DNA from: Zobellia alginiliquefaciens
GTDB taxonomy: Bacteria; Bacteroidota; Bacteroidia; Flavobacteriales; Flavobacteriaceae
Assembly (NCBI RefSeq): GCF_029323795.1
Contig: NZ_CP119758.1
Span: 3,286,001-3,350,000, forward strand
Direction: 5' to 3'
Length of the DNA: 64,000 nucleotides
Made by a program: the position numbers and the translations under genes. Positions 9,207 to 19,996 of the stretch are shown here, piece after piece (within the stretch, counting starts at the first letter, position 1; each line of letters starts with the position of its first letter). The notes beneath the pieces were generated by a model, which was given only the letters and a program-made list of their open reading frames with translations, searched no databases and was not told the origin of the DNA.

Positions 9207-12200
9207 ATGGCTAGAATAAAAGATAATAATCCAGTAAAAAGGTTTGATAAAATTTCTATCGGATTGGCCTCTCCAGAAGCAATTTTGGCGGAGTCAAGAG
9301 GGGAAGTTCTTAAGCCTGAAACTATTAACTATAGAACGCACAAGCCAGAGCGTGACGGTCTTTTTTGCGAGCGTATATTCGGTCCTGTAAAGGATTATGA
9401 ATGTGCTTGTGGTAAGTATAAAAGAATTCGCTACCGTGGTATTGTTTGTGACCGTTGTGGTGTAGAGGTTACTGAAAAGAAAGTACGTAGAGATAGAGTA
9501 GGGCACATTAACTTGGTAGTTCCTGTAGCTCACATCTGGTACTTCCGTTCGTTGCCTAACAAAATAGGATACCTTTTAGGTTTGCCTTCCAAGAAATTGG
9601 ATATGATTATTTACTACGAACGTTATGTAGTAATTCAACCGGGTATCGCTAAAGGTCCTGAAGGTGAAGAAATCAATAAAATGGATTTCTTGACCGAAGA
9701 GGAGTATTTAACTATTTTGGAATCTATTCCAATTGAAAATCAATATTTAGAAGATTCGGACCCTAACAAGTTTATAGCTAAAATGGGAGCTGAATGTCTT
9801 ATAGATCTTTTAGCTCGTATAGACTTAAAAGAACTTTCGTACCAGTTACGTCACAAAGCGAATACAGAGACTTCTAAACAAAGAAAAACAGAAGCGTTAA
9901 AAAGACTTCAAGTTGTTGAGGCGCTTCGTGAATCTCAAGAAAACAGAGAAAACAGACCTGAGTGGATGATCATGAAGGTAATTCCGGTTATTCCACCAGA
10001 ATTGCGTCCATTGGTACCGCTAGATGGTGGTCGTTTCGCTACTTCAGATTTAAATGATCTGTATAGAAGGGTGATTATCCGTAACAACCGTTTAAAAAGG
10101 TTGGTAGAGATAAAAGCTCCTGAGGTAATTCTTAGAAATGAGAAACGTATGCTTCAAGAAGCGGTAGATTCTCTTTTCGATAACACCAGAAAAGCATCAG
10201 CTGTTAAAACGGAATCTAACAGACCTTTAAAATCACTATCTGATTCATTAAAAGGTAAGCAAGGTCGTTTCCGTCAAAACTTACTAGGTAAGCGTGTTGA
10301 TTACTCTGCACGTTCGGTAATTGTTGTTGGGCCGGAATTGAATTTGTATGAATGTGGTCTTCCTAAAGATATGGCTGCTGAGCTTTATAAGCCTTTCGTT
10401 ATCAGAAAACTGATAGAAAGAGGTATTGTTAAGACAGTAAAGTCCGCTAAGAAGATTATAGATAAAAAAGAACCTGTTGTTTGGGATATTCTTGAAAACG
10501 TACTGAAAGGTCACCCAGTTCTATTGAACCGTGCCCCAACGTTGCACCGTTTAGGTATTCAAGCTTTCCAACCAAAACTTATTGAAGGTAAAGCAATACG
10601 TCTTCACCCGTTGGCGTGTACAGCGTTTAACGCGGATTTTGATGGAGATCAGATGGCGGTTCACTTGCCATTAGGCCCTGAAGCTATTTTGGAAGCTCAA
10701 TTATTAATGTTGGCTTCTCAGAATATATTGAACCCTGCTAATGGATCACCTATTACGGTACCATCACAGGATATGGTTCTGGGTCTATATTATATGACCA
10801 AAGAAAGAAAATCAACACCGGAAGTTCCTGTTAAGGGTGAAGGGTTGACATTCTATTCTGCAGAAGAGGTGGAGATTGCTTTTAACGAAGGTCAGGTTGA
10901 ATTGAACGCAGGTATAAAAGTACGTGCTAAAGACTTTAACGAAGAGGGTAATTTGGTAAACCAAATCATACCTACTACAGTTGGTCGTGTATTGTTCAAC
11001 AAAAACGTTCCTGAAGAAGCGGGTTACATCAACCAAGTTCTTAACAAGAAAGCTTTAAGAAATATTATTGGTGATATTTTGGCTGTTACAAACGTACCTG
11101 CAACGGCTAATTTCTTGGACAGAATTAAAACTATGGGTTACGATTTTGCCTTTAAAGGTGGATTGTCCTTTAGTTTGGGGGATATTATTATTCCTAAGGA
11201 GAAGCATGAAATGATTGCTGATGCTAACGGTCAGGTAGATGGAATTATGACCAATTATAACATGGGTCTTATTACCAACAATGAACGTTATAATCAGGTA
11301 ATTGACGTTTGGACATCAACCAATGCAATGTTGACCGAACTTGCTATGAAGCGTATTCGCGAAGATCAGCAAGGATTCAACTCGGTATATATGATGCTTG
11401 ACTCTGGTGCAAGGGGTTCTAAAGAACAGATTCGCCAGTTAACAGGTATGCGTGGTTTGATGGCTAAGCCTAAAAAATCTACTGCCGGTGGTGGTGAGAT
11501 TATTGAAAATCCAATTTTATCGAACTTTAAAGAAGGTCTTTCTATTCTTGAATACTTTATCTCTACTCACGGGGCACGTAAAGGTCTTGCGGATACGGCT
11601 CTTAAAACAGCAGATGCAGGTTACTTAACTCGTCGTTTGGTAGACGTTTCTCAGGATGTTATTATTAATATCGAAGATTGTGAGACTTTAAGAGGTGTGG
11701 AAGTTTCTGCATTGAAAAAGAATGAAGAAGTTGTTGAGTCGTTAGGAGCACGTATATTAGGTAGAGTTTCTCTACATGATGTGTTTGATCCGTTAACTCA
11801 AGAGCAGTTACTTTCTGCAGGTCAGGAAATAATGGAGAGTGATGCTAAGCGAATTGAAGATTCTCCTGTGGAGAAAGTTGAAGTACGTTCAGCATTGACT
11901 TGTGAAGCTCCTAAAGGAATTTGTGCTCAATGTTACGGTAGAAACCTTTCTACTAATAAAATGGTACAAAGAGGTGAAGCTGTTGGGGTTGTTGCGGCAC
12001 AATCAATTGGTGAGCCGGGTACACAGCTTACATTGCGTACTTTCCACGTGGGTGGTATTGCAGGTAACATTTCTGAAGATAACAAGTTGATCGCTAAATT
12101 TAACGGTGTAGCGGAAATTGAAGATTTAAGAACTGTTGTTTCTATAGATAAAGAAGGGAATCCGGCAACAATCGTAATTTCTAGAACATCTGAGATTAAG

Positions 12201-13505
12201 GTTATAGATAAGAAAACGGGTATAACATTAAGTACTAATAATATACCTTACGGTTCTCAATTGTTCATTGATAATGGAGCAACGATTTCTAAGGATGATG
12301 TAATTTGTTCTTGGGATCCATATAACGGTGTAATTGTTTCTGAATTTCCAGGGAAAATTGCTTACGAAAACATTGAGCAAGGTGTTACATATCAAGTAGA
12401 AATTGATGAGCAGACCGGTTTCCAAGAAAAAGTAATTTCAGAATCTCGTAACAAAAAGTTGATACCAACTCTTTTGATACAAGATAATAAAGGTGAAACA
12501 TTACGTTCATATAACCTTCCTGTTGGATCGCATATCATGGTAGATGATGGTGAAAAGATCAAAGAGGGTAAAACACTTGTGAAAATTCCACGTAAATCTG
12601 CTAAAGCAGGTGATATTACGGGTGGTCTTCCAAGGGTAACTGAACTTTTTGAAGCACGTAACCCTTCTAACCCAGCAGTTGTTTCTGAGATAGATGGTGT
12701 TGTTTCTTTTGGGAAAATCAAGAGAGGTAACCGTGAAATCATTATTGAATCTAAATTAGGGGAAATCAAGAAATACTTGGTAAAGCTTTCTAATCAGATT
12801 TTGGTTCAGGAAAATGATTATGTTCGTGCAGGAATGCCGTTATCGGATGGTTCTATTACTCCAGAAGATATTCTTAAAATAAAAGGCCCATCAGCTGTTC
12901 AACAATACTTAGTGAACGAAGTTCAAGAAGTATACCGTTTACAAGGTGTGAAGATTAATGACAAGCACTTTGAGGTAGTTGTAAGACAGATGATGCGTAA
13001 GGTGCGTATTCAAGATCCAGGTGATACTATATTCTTAGAGAACCAATTGGTTCATAAAGATGATTTTATCCGTGAAAACGATGATATCTTTGGTAAGAAG
13101 GTTGTGGTTGATGCTGGTGATTCTGATAACCTTAAAGCGGGTCAGATAATTACAGCTCGTGAATTGAGAGATGAAAATTCTGTCTTGAAGCGTTCAGATA
13201 AAAATCTTGTAACGGCAAATGATGCAGTTGCAGCTACGGCTACACCTATCTTGCAAGGTATTACACGTGCGTCTTTACAGACTAAATCGTTTATATCTGC
13301 AGCATCTTTCCAAGAAACGACTAAAGTATTGAACGAAGCTGCTGTTAGTGGTAAAGTAGATACGTTAGAAGGTTTGAAAGAAAATGTAATTGTTGGTCAT
13401 AAAATACCAGCAGGTACAGGTATGCGAGACTATAGCAACATCATTGTAGGCTCTAAAGAAGAGTATGATGAAATCATGGCGCGCAAAGAAGCCTTGAAAT
13501 TTTAA
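9207..13505 (+). CDS. rpoC: DNA-directed RNA polymerase subunit beta'
   Basis: A 1432-residue beta' subunit. The N-terminal zinc finger ([20 protein letters not shown], about 71-90), the catalytic [12 protein letters not shown] loop near residue 476 with its three Mg-binding aspartates, and the second zinc site ([11 protein letters not shown], about residues 899-909) are present. The trigger-loop region ([19 protein letters not shown]) is also intact. The last residues run into a short gap with a hairpin before the DUF3467 gene. Confidence 0.99.
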   Translation: MARIKDNNPVKRFDKISIGLASPEAILAESRGEVLKPETINYRTHKPERDGLFCERIFGPVKDYECACGKYKRIRYRGIVCDRCGVEVTEKKVRRDRVGHINLVVPVAHIWYFRSLPNKIGYLLGLPSKKLDMIIYYERYVVIQPGIAKGPEGEEINKMDFLTEEEYLTILESIPIENQYLEDSDPNKFIAKMGAECLIDLLARIDLKELSYQLRHKANTETSKQRKTEALKRLQVVEALRESQENRENRPEWMIMKVIPVIPPELRPLVPLDGGRFATSDLNDLYRRVIIRNNRLKRLVEIKAPEVILRNEKRMLQEAVDSLFDNTRKASAVKTESNRPLKSLSDSLKGKQGRFRQNLLGKRVDYSARSVIVVGPELNLYECGLPKDMAAELYKPFVIRKLIERGIVKTVKSAKKIIDKKEPVVWDILENVLKGHPVLLNRAPTLHRLGIQAFQPKLIEGKAIRLHPLACTAFNADFDGDQMAVHLPLGPEAILEAQLLMLASQNILNPANGSPITVPSQDMVLGLYYMTKERKSTPEVPVKGEGLTFYSAEEVEIAFNEGQVELNAGIKVRAKDFNEEGNLVNQIIPTTVGRVLFNKNVPEEAGYINQVLNKKALRNIIGDILAVTNVPATANFLDRIKTMGYDFAFKGGLSFSLGDIIIPKEKHEMIADANGQVDGIMTNYNMGLITNNERYNQVIDVWTSTNAMLTELAMKRIREDQQGFNSVYMMLDSGARGSKEQIRQLTGMRGLMAKPKKSTAGGGEIIENPILSNFKEGLSILEYFISTHGARKGLADTALKTADAGYLTRRLVDVSQDVIINIEDCETLRGVEVSALKKNEEVVESLGARILGRVSLHDVFDPLTQEQLLSAGQEIMESDAKRIEDSPVEKVEVRSALTCEAPKGICAQCYGRNLSTNKMVQRGEAVGVVAAQSIGEPGTQLTLRTFHVGGIAGNISEDNKLIAKFNGVAEIEDLRTVVSIDKEGNPATIVISRTSEIKVIDKKTGITLSTNNIPYGSQLFIDNGATISKDDVICSWDPYNGVIVSEFPGKIAYENIEQGVTYQVEIDEQTGFQEKVISESRNKKLIPTLLIQDNKGETLRSYNLPVGSHIMVDDGEKIKEGKTLVKIPRKSAKAGDITGGLPRVTELFEARNPSNPAVVSEIDGVVSFGKIKRGNREIIIESKLGEIKKYLVKLSNQILVQENDYVRAGMPLSDGSITPEDILKIKGPSAVQQYLVNEVQEVYRLQGVKINDKHFEVVVRQMMRKVRIQDPGDTIFLENQLVHKDDFIRENDDIFGKKVVVDAGDSDNLKAGQIITARELRDENSVLKRSDKNLVTANDAVAATATPILQGITRASLQTKSFISAASFQETTKVLNEAAVSGKVDTLEGLKENVIVGHKIPAGTGMRDYSNIIVGSKEEYDEIMARKEALKF

Positions 13506-13518
13506 ACTCAAATAATTC

Positions 13519-13556
13519 AAACCCTCAATAGTTTCTATTGAGGGTTTATTTTTTCT
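13519..13556 (+). terminator. rpoC terminator hairpin
   Basis: AAACCCTCAATAG (13519-13531) pairs perfectly with CTATTGAGGGTTT (13535-13547) around a TTT loop and is followed by a T-rich run (ATTTTTTCT). It looks like a strong intrinsic terminator, yet the next gene starts only a few bases later. Confidence 0.8.
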
Positions 13557-13560
13557 ATAT

Positions 13561-13872
13561 ATGAGCGAAAAAGAACAAAAGCAAAACCAGATTAATATAG
13601 AGCTGGATGAAAAGACAGCGGAAGGGATATATTCTAATTTAGCTATTATCAACCATTCAGTTTCAGAATTTGTAGTTGATTTTATTAGTATGATGCCCGG
13701 AGCACCAAAAGCTAAGGTGAAGAGCAGAATAGTTTTAACACCACAACATGCCAAAAAGTTTTTAAAGGCGTTGAATGATAATGTAAAGCGTTTTGAGGCG
13801 GCACATGGAACTATAAAGGACTATGAGCAACCACCAATACCTATGAATTTTGGCCCAACAGGAGAGGCTTAA
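13561..13872 (+). CDS. DUF3467 family protein
   Basis: A 103-residue soluble protein beginning MSEKEQKQNQINIELDEKTAEGIYSNLAIINHS and containing SEFVVDFISMMPGAPKAKVKSRIVLTPQHAKKFL, the recognisable core of the DUF3467 family. The family has no established function. Its position right behind rpoC is the usual one in Bacteroidota, suggesting a link to transcription or simple co-expression. The ATG lies immediately after the T-run of the rpoC hairpin, so either it is translated from read-through transcripts or it has its own promoter inside rpoC. Confidence 0.9.
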   Translation: MSEKEQKQNQINIELDEKTAEGIYSNLAIINHSVSEFVVDFISMMPGAPKAKVKSRIVLTPQHAKKFLKALNDNVKRFEAAHGTIKDYEQPPIPMNFGPTGEA

Positions 13873-13875
13873 AAT

Positions 13876-13911
13876 AAAAAATGCCCTTTGCAGCTGCAAA
13901 GGGCATTTTTT
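13876..13911. terminator. Bidirectional terminator between DUF3467 gene and prfC
   Basis: A perfect 36-bp palindrome centred on CAGCTG with GC-rich arms (GCCCTTTG/CAAAGGGC) and A/T runs at both ends. It can stop transcription from either side and lies between two convergent genes. Confidence 0.92.
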
Positions 13912-13929
13912 ATTAACTCTTTTTTGTCC

Positions 13930-15519
13930 TTAATCAAATTCAGAAACGAAGTGAAGCTTTACACTTGGGTATTTTTGTTGTGTCATTTGTAAGGAGAACT
14001 GTGAATCCGCAAGAAAGACCAGTTGATTTCGCTTGTCCTTTGCTAAAAACTTTTGCTTCACCCTTTTGAATTCTTTAAACTCTTCGTTCTTAGGGTCCGC
14101 TGGTTCTACCCAACAAGCTTTAAATACTGGGAAGTTCTCGTACGTACATTTAGCTCCATATTCATGTTCAAGACGGTATTGGATAACTTCAAACTGTAGG
14201 GCTCCTACGGTACCAATAACTTTCCTTCCGTTCATCTCAAGGGTAAATAACTGCGCTACACCTTCATCCATTAACTGATCAATACCTTTGTACAGTTGTT
14301 TGGACTTCATTGGGTCGGCATTGTTGATGTATCTAAAATGCTCCGGAGAGAAGCTTGGAATGCCTTTGTAGTGGAGCTCTTCGCCTTCTGTTAATGTATC
14401 ACCAATTTTAAAATTACCGGTATCGTGAAGCCCTACAATATCTCCTGGGTATGATATATCTACAATCTCTTTCTTCTCGGCAAAAAAGGCGTTTGGACTG
14501 GAAAACTTTAGTTTTTTGCCATTTCTGACATGCAAATAGGGCTTGTTTCGTTCAAAAGTCCCCGAAACAATTTTAATGAATGCCAATCGGTCACGGTGCT
14601 TAGGATCCATATTGGCATGTATTTTAAATACAAAACCGGACATTTCTTTTTCATTGGCATTTACAACTCTTTCTTCGGCTTTTTTTGGTCTGGGAGAAGG
14701 AGCTATTTCAATAAAACAATCCAATAGCTCACGGACACCAAAATTATTTAGGGCAGAGCCGAAAAATACGGGTTGTTGCGTTCCGTTCAAATAACTTTGC
14801 TTATCGAAATCCGGATATACACCTCTTACCAATTCTAGATTGTCGCGCAGCTCTTCGGCGGCACTATTGCCAATAATTTGTTCTAGCTCCGGACTCTCTA
14901 TAGAATCAAAAGCAATGGTTTCTTCAATGTTCTTTTTACTGTCTCCGCTAAAAAGGTTGATGTTTTTCTCGTAGATATTATAGATTCCCTTAAAATCGTA
15001 CCCCATACCAATAGGGAAGCTTAAAGGCGTAACGGCAAGACCCAATTTTTGTTCCAAATCATCAAGTAGGTCAAATGCATCACGACCTTCCCTATCCAAT
15101 TTATTTATGAAAACAATCATGGGAATGTTGCGCATACGGCAAACCTCCACCAATTTCACGGTTTGCTCCTCCACACCTTTGGCAACATCGATCACAACTA
15201 TGACACTATCTACTGCGGTAAGCGTTCTAAACGTATCTTCCGCAAAGTCTTTGTGACCGGGAGTATCAAGAATATTGATTTTTTTATCCTTGTATAAAAA
15301 CGCCAGGACTGAAGTAGCCACAGAAATACCCCTTTGGCGCTCTATTTCCATAAAGTCACTAGTGGCTGTTTTCTTTATTTTATTATTTTTTACGGCTCCA
15401 GCTTCCTGAATAGCTCCACCAAATAACAGAAGTTTCTCCGTTAATGTGGTCTTACCTGCATCTGGGTGGGAAATTATTCCAAAGGTTCTACGCCGTTGAA
15501 TCTCATCTTTAAAACTCAT
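13930..15519 (-). CDS. prfC: Peptide chain release factor 3
   Basis: A 529-residue GTPase that removes RF1/RF2 from the ribosome after termination. The P-loop is [12 protein letters not shown] (about 14-25), followed by DTPGHKDF and the NKLDR guanine-recognition motif. The rest matches the RF3 domain II/III layout, including [21 protein letters not shown] near the C-terminus, which separates it from EF-G. It stands alone and convergent to the rpoC operon. Confidence 0.97.
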   Translation of the reverse strand: MSFKDEIQRRRTFGIISHPDAGKTTLTEKLLLFGGAIQEAGAVKNNKIKKTATSDFMEIERQRGISVATSVLAFLYKDKKINILDTPGHKDFAEDTFRTLTAVDSVIVVIDVAKGVEEQTVKLVEVCRMRNIPMIVFINKLDREGRDAFDLLDDLEQKLGLAVTPLSFPIGMGYDFKGIYNIYEKNINLFSGDSKKNIEETIAFDSIESPELEQIIGNSAAEELRDNLELVRGVYPDFDKQSYLNGTQQPVFFGSALNNFGVRELLDCFIEIAPSPRPKKAEERVVNANEKEMSGFVFKIHANMDPKHRDRLAFIKIVSGTFERNKPYLHVRNGKKLKFSSPNAFFAEKKEIVDISYPGDIVGLHDTGNFKIGDTLTEGEELHYKGIPSFSPEHFRYINNADPMKSKQLYKGIDQLMDEGVAQLFTLEMNGRKVIGTVGALQFEVIQYRLEHEYGAKCTYENFPVFKACWVEPADPKNEEFKEFKRVKQKFLAKDKRNQLVFLADSQFSLQMTQQKYPSVKLHFVSEFD

Positions 15520-15906
15520 GAAGAAAATTTGGGCAAAAATACGTTAAATTATAGTTATGACCTGACTTAAGTTTAGTAAAAACTGAGCTAAATAGCTCTA
15601 GGGGCACTGTAAAAAGCTATGGTTTTATGTAAATCGGTAAACTGCAAAAAATATCGATTTCGTTAATCATGAACTTAAGTTATGTTCAATTTTATTGGTT
15701 CTAAAATGAGTAGAAAGGTATTGTTTTCAGCCCTTTACCGAATATATATGTCTTTAGAAGATAATTCATAATTTATACTTTCAAAACAATTTGGTTAACG
15801 AAATATTAAATATATCTTGCACCTAGAATTGAAGTGTCCCAACTTCTTACTGCATACTTTTTTACCTACACGCCATGGTGATTAGTTTAATGAAAGCTAA
15901 ACATTT
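15520..15906. other. Intergenic region between divergent prfC and surface-protein block
   Basis: This 387-bp stretch has no credible gene. On the minus strand a TATTTTTG box (CAAAAATA at 15534-15541) lies 15 bp from the prfC start and is a good -7 candidate. No perfect TAnnTTTG was found on the plus strand in front of the first surface-protein gene. The sequence is AT-rich with several runs of T. Confidence 0.6.
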
Positions 15907-18900
15907 ATGGAAAAAATTACTCTACTAAATTTTAAAAATGTTGCGGTTAAAACTGTGACGTATACCTTTACCTTGGCCGTTTTTGGTTTAGGCTCTTCAT
16001 TGTACGCTAATGAAAGTAGTATTGATAAACTTAGTGGCAAAGATGATGCGAAAGTTGAAAGTGTTAGAGGAGCAGCAGCTAACATGCCCAACACTGATGA
16101 CTGTATAGAATTTACTACTATTGAAATTTTCGGTGATGATTTTGGCTTTGAAGATGGAGTTACTGATGGTAGTCTTTCCGCCGAGAATGTAGATTTAAGT
16201 TCAAAATGGGGGCTTCCTGCTGGTAGTGTTTTGGTTTCTGTTACCGGAGCAAATACTAAAAGTTCTGGCGGGTCTTTTGAGGTAAATAATAGTATTCCAA
16301 CTACTTTTTCTTTCTCCGGTACAGTTCCTGTAAAAATTCTTGCAGAACATTCTATTAGAGTAGATGCAAATCATAGGGATGGGATTATTGCGCTTGATGA
16401 TGTAGCGTATATCCGAACAAATACTTTGCCCAACGGTGTTATTTCAGGTAATGATGGAAATGATTATTACGTTGAAAATACAACTGATAATGATATAAAC
16501 TCTAGTAGTCGCTTCACTTGGGAGTCCCAAGATTTAGTTGATGAAGTTCAATTTTATACAACTTCTGATGCTCCAATTAACGGAATACATCTAAGTATTA
16601 TTCCAGTTCAATGTCTTGAGGTAGATACTGATAATGACGGAGTTCCGGATGTTACAGATTTGGATGATGATAATGACGGTATTCTCGATACGGATGAAGA
16701 TCCTAATATTGATGGTGATGATAACCCACTAACGGACCCTTATGATTTAGATGAAGACGGTATTCCAAATCATTTGGATATTGATTCTGATAACGATGGT
16801 ATTCCAGATAATGTAGAAGCCCAGACCACTGAAGGGTATATCGCTCCTAATGAGGATGATGAAGCTACATACATTTCAAATGACGGTTTAAATTCTGCGT
16901 ACCCAGATGGATTAACTCCTGTGAATACAGATGGAAATGATGTAGAAGATTATCTTGATGCAGATAGTGACAATGATGATGTTCCGGATAACAACGAAGG
17001 AAACGATTTTAATTTTGACGGAATTCCTGATCAGACCTATACTGGAATAGATACAGATGGAGATGGATTGGATGATGGATACGAAGGAAGCGATGTTAAT
17101 GACGGTTTTGATGTAAATGATGAAATTAATGATCCAGCTAACGATTTACCGGATACGGATGGTACTGAAGATGTAAATTATCGTGATTTAGATGATGATG
17201 GAGATGGTATTGATACTCCAGATGAAGACATAGATGAAGATGGTGACCCAACTAATGATGATTCAGATGGAGACGGAACACCGGATTACCTTGAATTTAA
17301 TGAAGATAATACTACCGATACAGATGGCGATGGTGTTCCGGACTCAACGGATTTGGATGATGACAACGATGGTATTTTGGATACGGATGAAGACCCTAAT
17401 ACAGATGGTGATGATAACCCGTTAACAAACCCCTTGGATACGGATGAAGATGGTATTCCAAATCATTTGGATATTGACTCTGACGATGACGGTATTCCAG
17501 ACAATGTTGAAGTACAAACTACAGAGGGTTATATTGCGCCAAACGAAGACGATGAAGCAACTTATGAAGCCAACGATGGTTTAAACTCAGCTTACCCAGA
17601 TGGTCTTACACCTGTGAACACAGATGGTGAAGACACAGAAGATTACATAGACTTGGATAGTGACAATGACACGGTTCCTGATAATAATGAAGGCAATGAC
17701 TTCAACTTTGATGGTATTCCTGATCAGACCTATACGGGGATAGATACAGACGGAGACGGTCTAGATGATGGTTACGAGGGTAGCGATGTTAATGATGGTT
17801 TTGATGTTAATGATGAAATAGATGATCCAGCTAATGATTTACCGGATACAGATGGTACTGAGGACGTAAACTATCGCGATCTAGATGATGATGGAGACGG
17901 TTACAATACACCAGATGAAGACGCAGACGGTGATGGCGACCCAACTAATGATGATACGGATGAGGATGGCACACCGGATTATTTAGATCCAGACTCTAAT
18001 CCTAACCCTAATAATGACAGAGATACAGATGGTGATGGCGTTCCGGACAGAGTAGATTTAGATGATGATAATGATGGGATTTTAGATACGGTAGAAGATC
18101 CAAATACGGACGGTGACGATAACCCATTGACTAATCCATTGGATTCTGATGGTGACGGCAGACCAAACCATTTAGATATTGATTCTGACGACGACGGTAT
18201 TCCGGACAATGTAGAAGCACAGACCACAGATGGCTACATTGCGCCAAATGATGATGACGAGGCAACTTATGCGGAGAACGATGGTTTAAACTCAGCTTAC
18301 CCGGACGGATTAAATCCAGTCAACACAGATGGTACTGATGAGCAAGATTATATAGACTTGGATAGTGATAACGATTTGGTATTCGATAATAATGAGGGCA
18401 ATGACTTTAACTATGACGGTGCTCCTGATCAATCATTTACAGGAACGGATACGGACGGCGACGGTTTAGACGACGGTTACGAAGGAAGTGATATCAACGA
18501 TGGTTTTGATGTCAATGATGAAATAGATGATCCAGCGAATGACTTACCTGACACAGATGGTACGGAAGATGTAAACTACAGAGATTTAGACGATGATGGT
18601 GATGGAATTGATACACCTGACGAGGACGGAAACAACAACGGAGATCCCACTGATGATGATTTAGATGGAGATGGTACTCCTTCCTACCTAGATCCAGAAG
18701 AGGATACTGAGATTGTTGTTATGCAAATGGTGACGCCAAATGGTGATGGTAAAAATGAATTCTTGTGGATTGAAAACGTGGACAAAGCACTAAATAATAG
18801 CCTTAAGATTTTTAACCGATGGGGTGTAGCAGTTTATGAAGGAGAAGAGTATAACAATCAGAACAATGTTTTTGATGGTAGATCAAAAGGTCGCTCAACT

Positions 18901-19011
18901 ATAAGCGGTCAAGACTATCTGCCGGCGGGCGTGTATTTTTATATCTTTGAGTACAACACTGCGAACCAACAAAATGTAACCGATAGTGGTTATATTTACA
19001 TCAGTAAATAA
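15907..19011 (+). CDS. Secreted thrombospondin-type-3 repeat protein with gliding-type C-terminal sorting domain
   Basis: A 1034-residue exported protein. An N-terminal signal peptide (about 1-35, hydrophobic [14 protein letters not shown]) is followed by a non-repetitive domain (40-235). Three tandem copies of a 231-235-residue unit rich in DxDxDG calcium-binding motifs fill about 240-930. The C-terminal 95 residues (from [17 protein letters not shown], with [11 protein letters not shown] and a final SGYIYISK) are a gliding-motility-associated type B T9SS sorting domain. The protein is probably secreted through the type IX system and retained at the surface with calcium-stiffened repeats. 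It is followed 14 bp later by an SprF/PorP-like gene, the usual partner of such proteins. Confidence 0.88.
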   Translation: MEKITLLNFKNVAVKTVTYTFTLAVFGLGSSLYANESSIDKLSGKDDAKVESVRGAAANMPNTDDCIEFTTIEIFGDDFGFEDGVTDGSLSAENVDLSSKWGLPAGSVLVSVTGANTKSSGGSFEVNNSIPTTFSFSGTVPVKILAEHSIRVDANHRDGIIALDDVAYIRTNTLPNGVISGNDGNDYYVENTTDNDINSSSRFTWESQDLVDEVQFYTTSDAPINGIHLSIIPVQCLEVDTDNDGVPDVTDLDDDNDGILDTDEDPNIDGDDNPLTDPYDLDEDGIPNHLDIDSDNDGIPDNVEAQTTEGYIAPNEDDEATYISNDGLNSAYPDGLTPVNTDGNDVEDYLDADSDNDDVPDNNEGNDFNFDGIPDQTYTGIDTDGDGLDDGYEGSDVNDGFDVNDEINDPANDLPDTDGTEDVNYRDLDDDGDGIDTPDEDIDEDGDPTNDDSDGDGTPDYLEFNEDNTTDTDGDGVPDSTDLDDDNDGILDTDEDPNTDGDDNPLTNPLDTDEDGIPNHLDIDSDDDGIPDNVEVQTTEGYIAPNEDDEATYEANDGLNSAYPDGLTPVNTDGEDTEDYIDLDSDNDTVPDNNEGNDFNFDGIPDQTYTGIDTDGDGLDDGYEGSDVNDGFDVNDEIDDPANDLPDTDGTEDVNYRDLDDDGDGYNTPDEDADGDGDPTNDDTDEDGTPDYLDPDSNPNPNNDRDTDGDGVPDRVDLDDDNDGILDTVEDPNTDGDDNPLTNPLDSDGDGRPNHLDIDSDDDGIPDNVEAQTTDGYIAPNDDDEATYAENDGLNSAYPDGLNPVNTDGTDEQDYIDLDSDNDLVFDNNEGNDFNYDGAPDQSFTGTDTDGDGLDDGYEGSDINDGFDVNDEIDDPANDLPDTDGTEDVNYRDLDDDGDGIDTPDEDGNNNGDPTDDDLDGDGTPSYLDPEEDTEIVVMQMVTPNGDGKNEFLWIENVDKALNNSLKIFNRWGVAVYEGEEYNNQNNVFDGRSKGRSTISGQDYLPAGVYFYIFEYNTANQQNVTDSGYIYISK
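16624..18710 (+). repeat. Three tandem ~700-bp coding repeats (calcium-binding TSP3 units)
   Basis: Copies start at about 16624, 17317 and 18022 (spacing 693 and 705 bp). Each encodes the order [34 protein letters not shown], a linker with [10 protein letters not shown], then [22 protein letters not shown]. Protein similarity between copies is high while DNA has drifted at third positions, so these are old duplications under selection. A single diverged copy occurs in the gene at 42800-44827. Confidence 0.85.
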
Positions 19012-19025
19012 TCTTTAAAGTAGAT

Positions 19026-19985
19026 ATGATTTTAAAAAACAAACTACTGGCCGCCTTATTTTTGGTATTGATATATTGTCAAACAGCTTCTGCCCAGCAA
19101 GATGCCCAGTACACACAATATATGTTTAATACTATGAGTGTAAACCCGGCTTATGCGGGTTCTAGGGGGCAGCTCAGTATAGCGGGTCTATATAGGTCGC
19201 AATGGGTTGGTTTGGACGGTTCTCCGGAGACTTTTACCATCAACTTACATTCTCCTATTAGAAACAGTAATGTAGGGTATGGGTTATCTGTGGTAAATGA
19301 CAAAATAGGCGAAGGTACCGTACAGGAAACATATATTGATGGGTTGATTTCTTATTCAATTGATGTTTCTCTAAAAGGAAAATTATCGTTTGGATTAAAA
19401 TTAGGAGGAAATATCCTGAATTTGGATTTTGAACAACTAAGACAGAGACCTGGTTTTGAAGAAGCTGTAGGTACGGATAATATTGAAAATAGATTTTCTC
19501 CTAATGTAGGTTTGGGTATGTACTATCATACCAATAAATTTTATGCGGGACTTTCTGCTCCTAATTTATTGGAGGTTGAACATTTTGACACGGAGGATAA
19601 TGATGCTAATCAGATAGATTTTCTAGCAAAAGACCGTGTAAACTTTTATTTGATTACGGGTTACGTATTTGATTTGAACGATAATCTTAAATTCAAGCCA
19701 GCTCTTTTAACAAAGGTGGTTGGTGGTGCTCCACTTCAAGTAGACGTATCCGCTAATTTTCTTTTTGCCGAGAAATTTTCGTTTGGAGCGGCGTATAGAT
19801 GGGATGCTGCGGTGAGCGCTCTTGCAGGCTTTCAGATATCTGACCAAATTATGCTAGGATTGGCCTATGACAAGGAAACTACGGATTTTGGTAGTACCCA
19901 GTTCAACAGCGGATCGTTTGAAATTTTTCTAAGATGGGAATTGGTGAAGTCATTTGAAAAACTAGTATCTCCTCGTTTCTTCTAA
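19026..19985 (+). CDS. SprF/PorP family outer-membrane protein
   Basis: A 319-residue outer-membrane beta-barrel of the type IX secretion PorP/SprF family. The signal peptide ends in TASA-QQDAQYTQYMFN, and the N-terminal motif SVNPAYAGSRG...RSQWVGLDG is diagnostic. The protein ends in a terminal Phe (SPRFF) as outer-membrane barrels do. In Flavobacterium, SprF supports export of one specific adhesin encoded next to it, so this one most likely serves the sorting-domain protein just upstream. A paralogue lies at 44833-45786. Confidence 0.92.
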   Translation: MILKNKLLAALFLVLIYCQTASAQQDAQYTQYMFNTMSVNPAYAGSRGQLSIAGLYRSQWVGLDGSPETFTINLHSPIRNSNVGYGLSVVNDKIGEGTVQETYIDGLISYSIDVSLKGKLSFGLKLGGNILNLDFEQLRQRPGFEEAVGTDNIENRFSPNVGLGMYYHTNKFYAGLSAPNLLEVEHFDTEDNDANQIDFLAKDRVNFYLITGYVFDLNDNLKFKPALLTKVVGGAPLQVDVSANFLFAEKFSFGAAYRWDAAVSALAGFQISDQIMLGLAYDKETTDFGSTQFNSGSFEIFLRWELVKSFEKLVSPRFF

Positions 19986-19996
19986 ACCCTTGCCTT

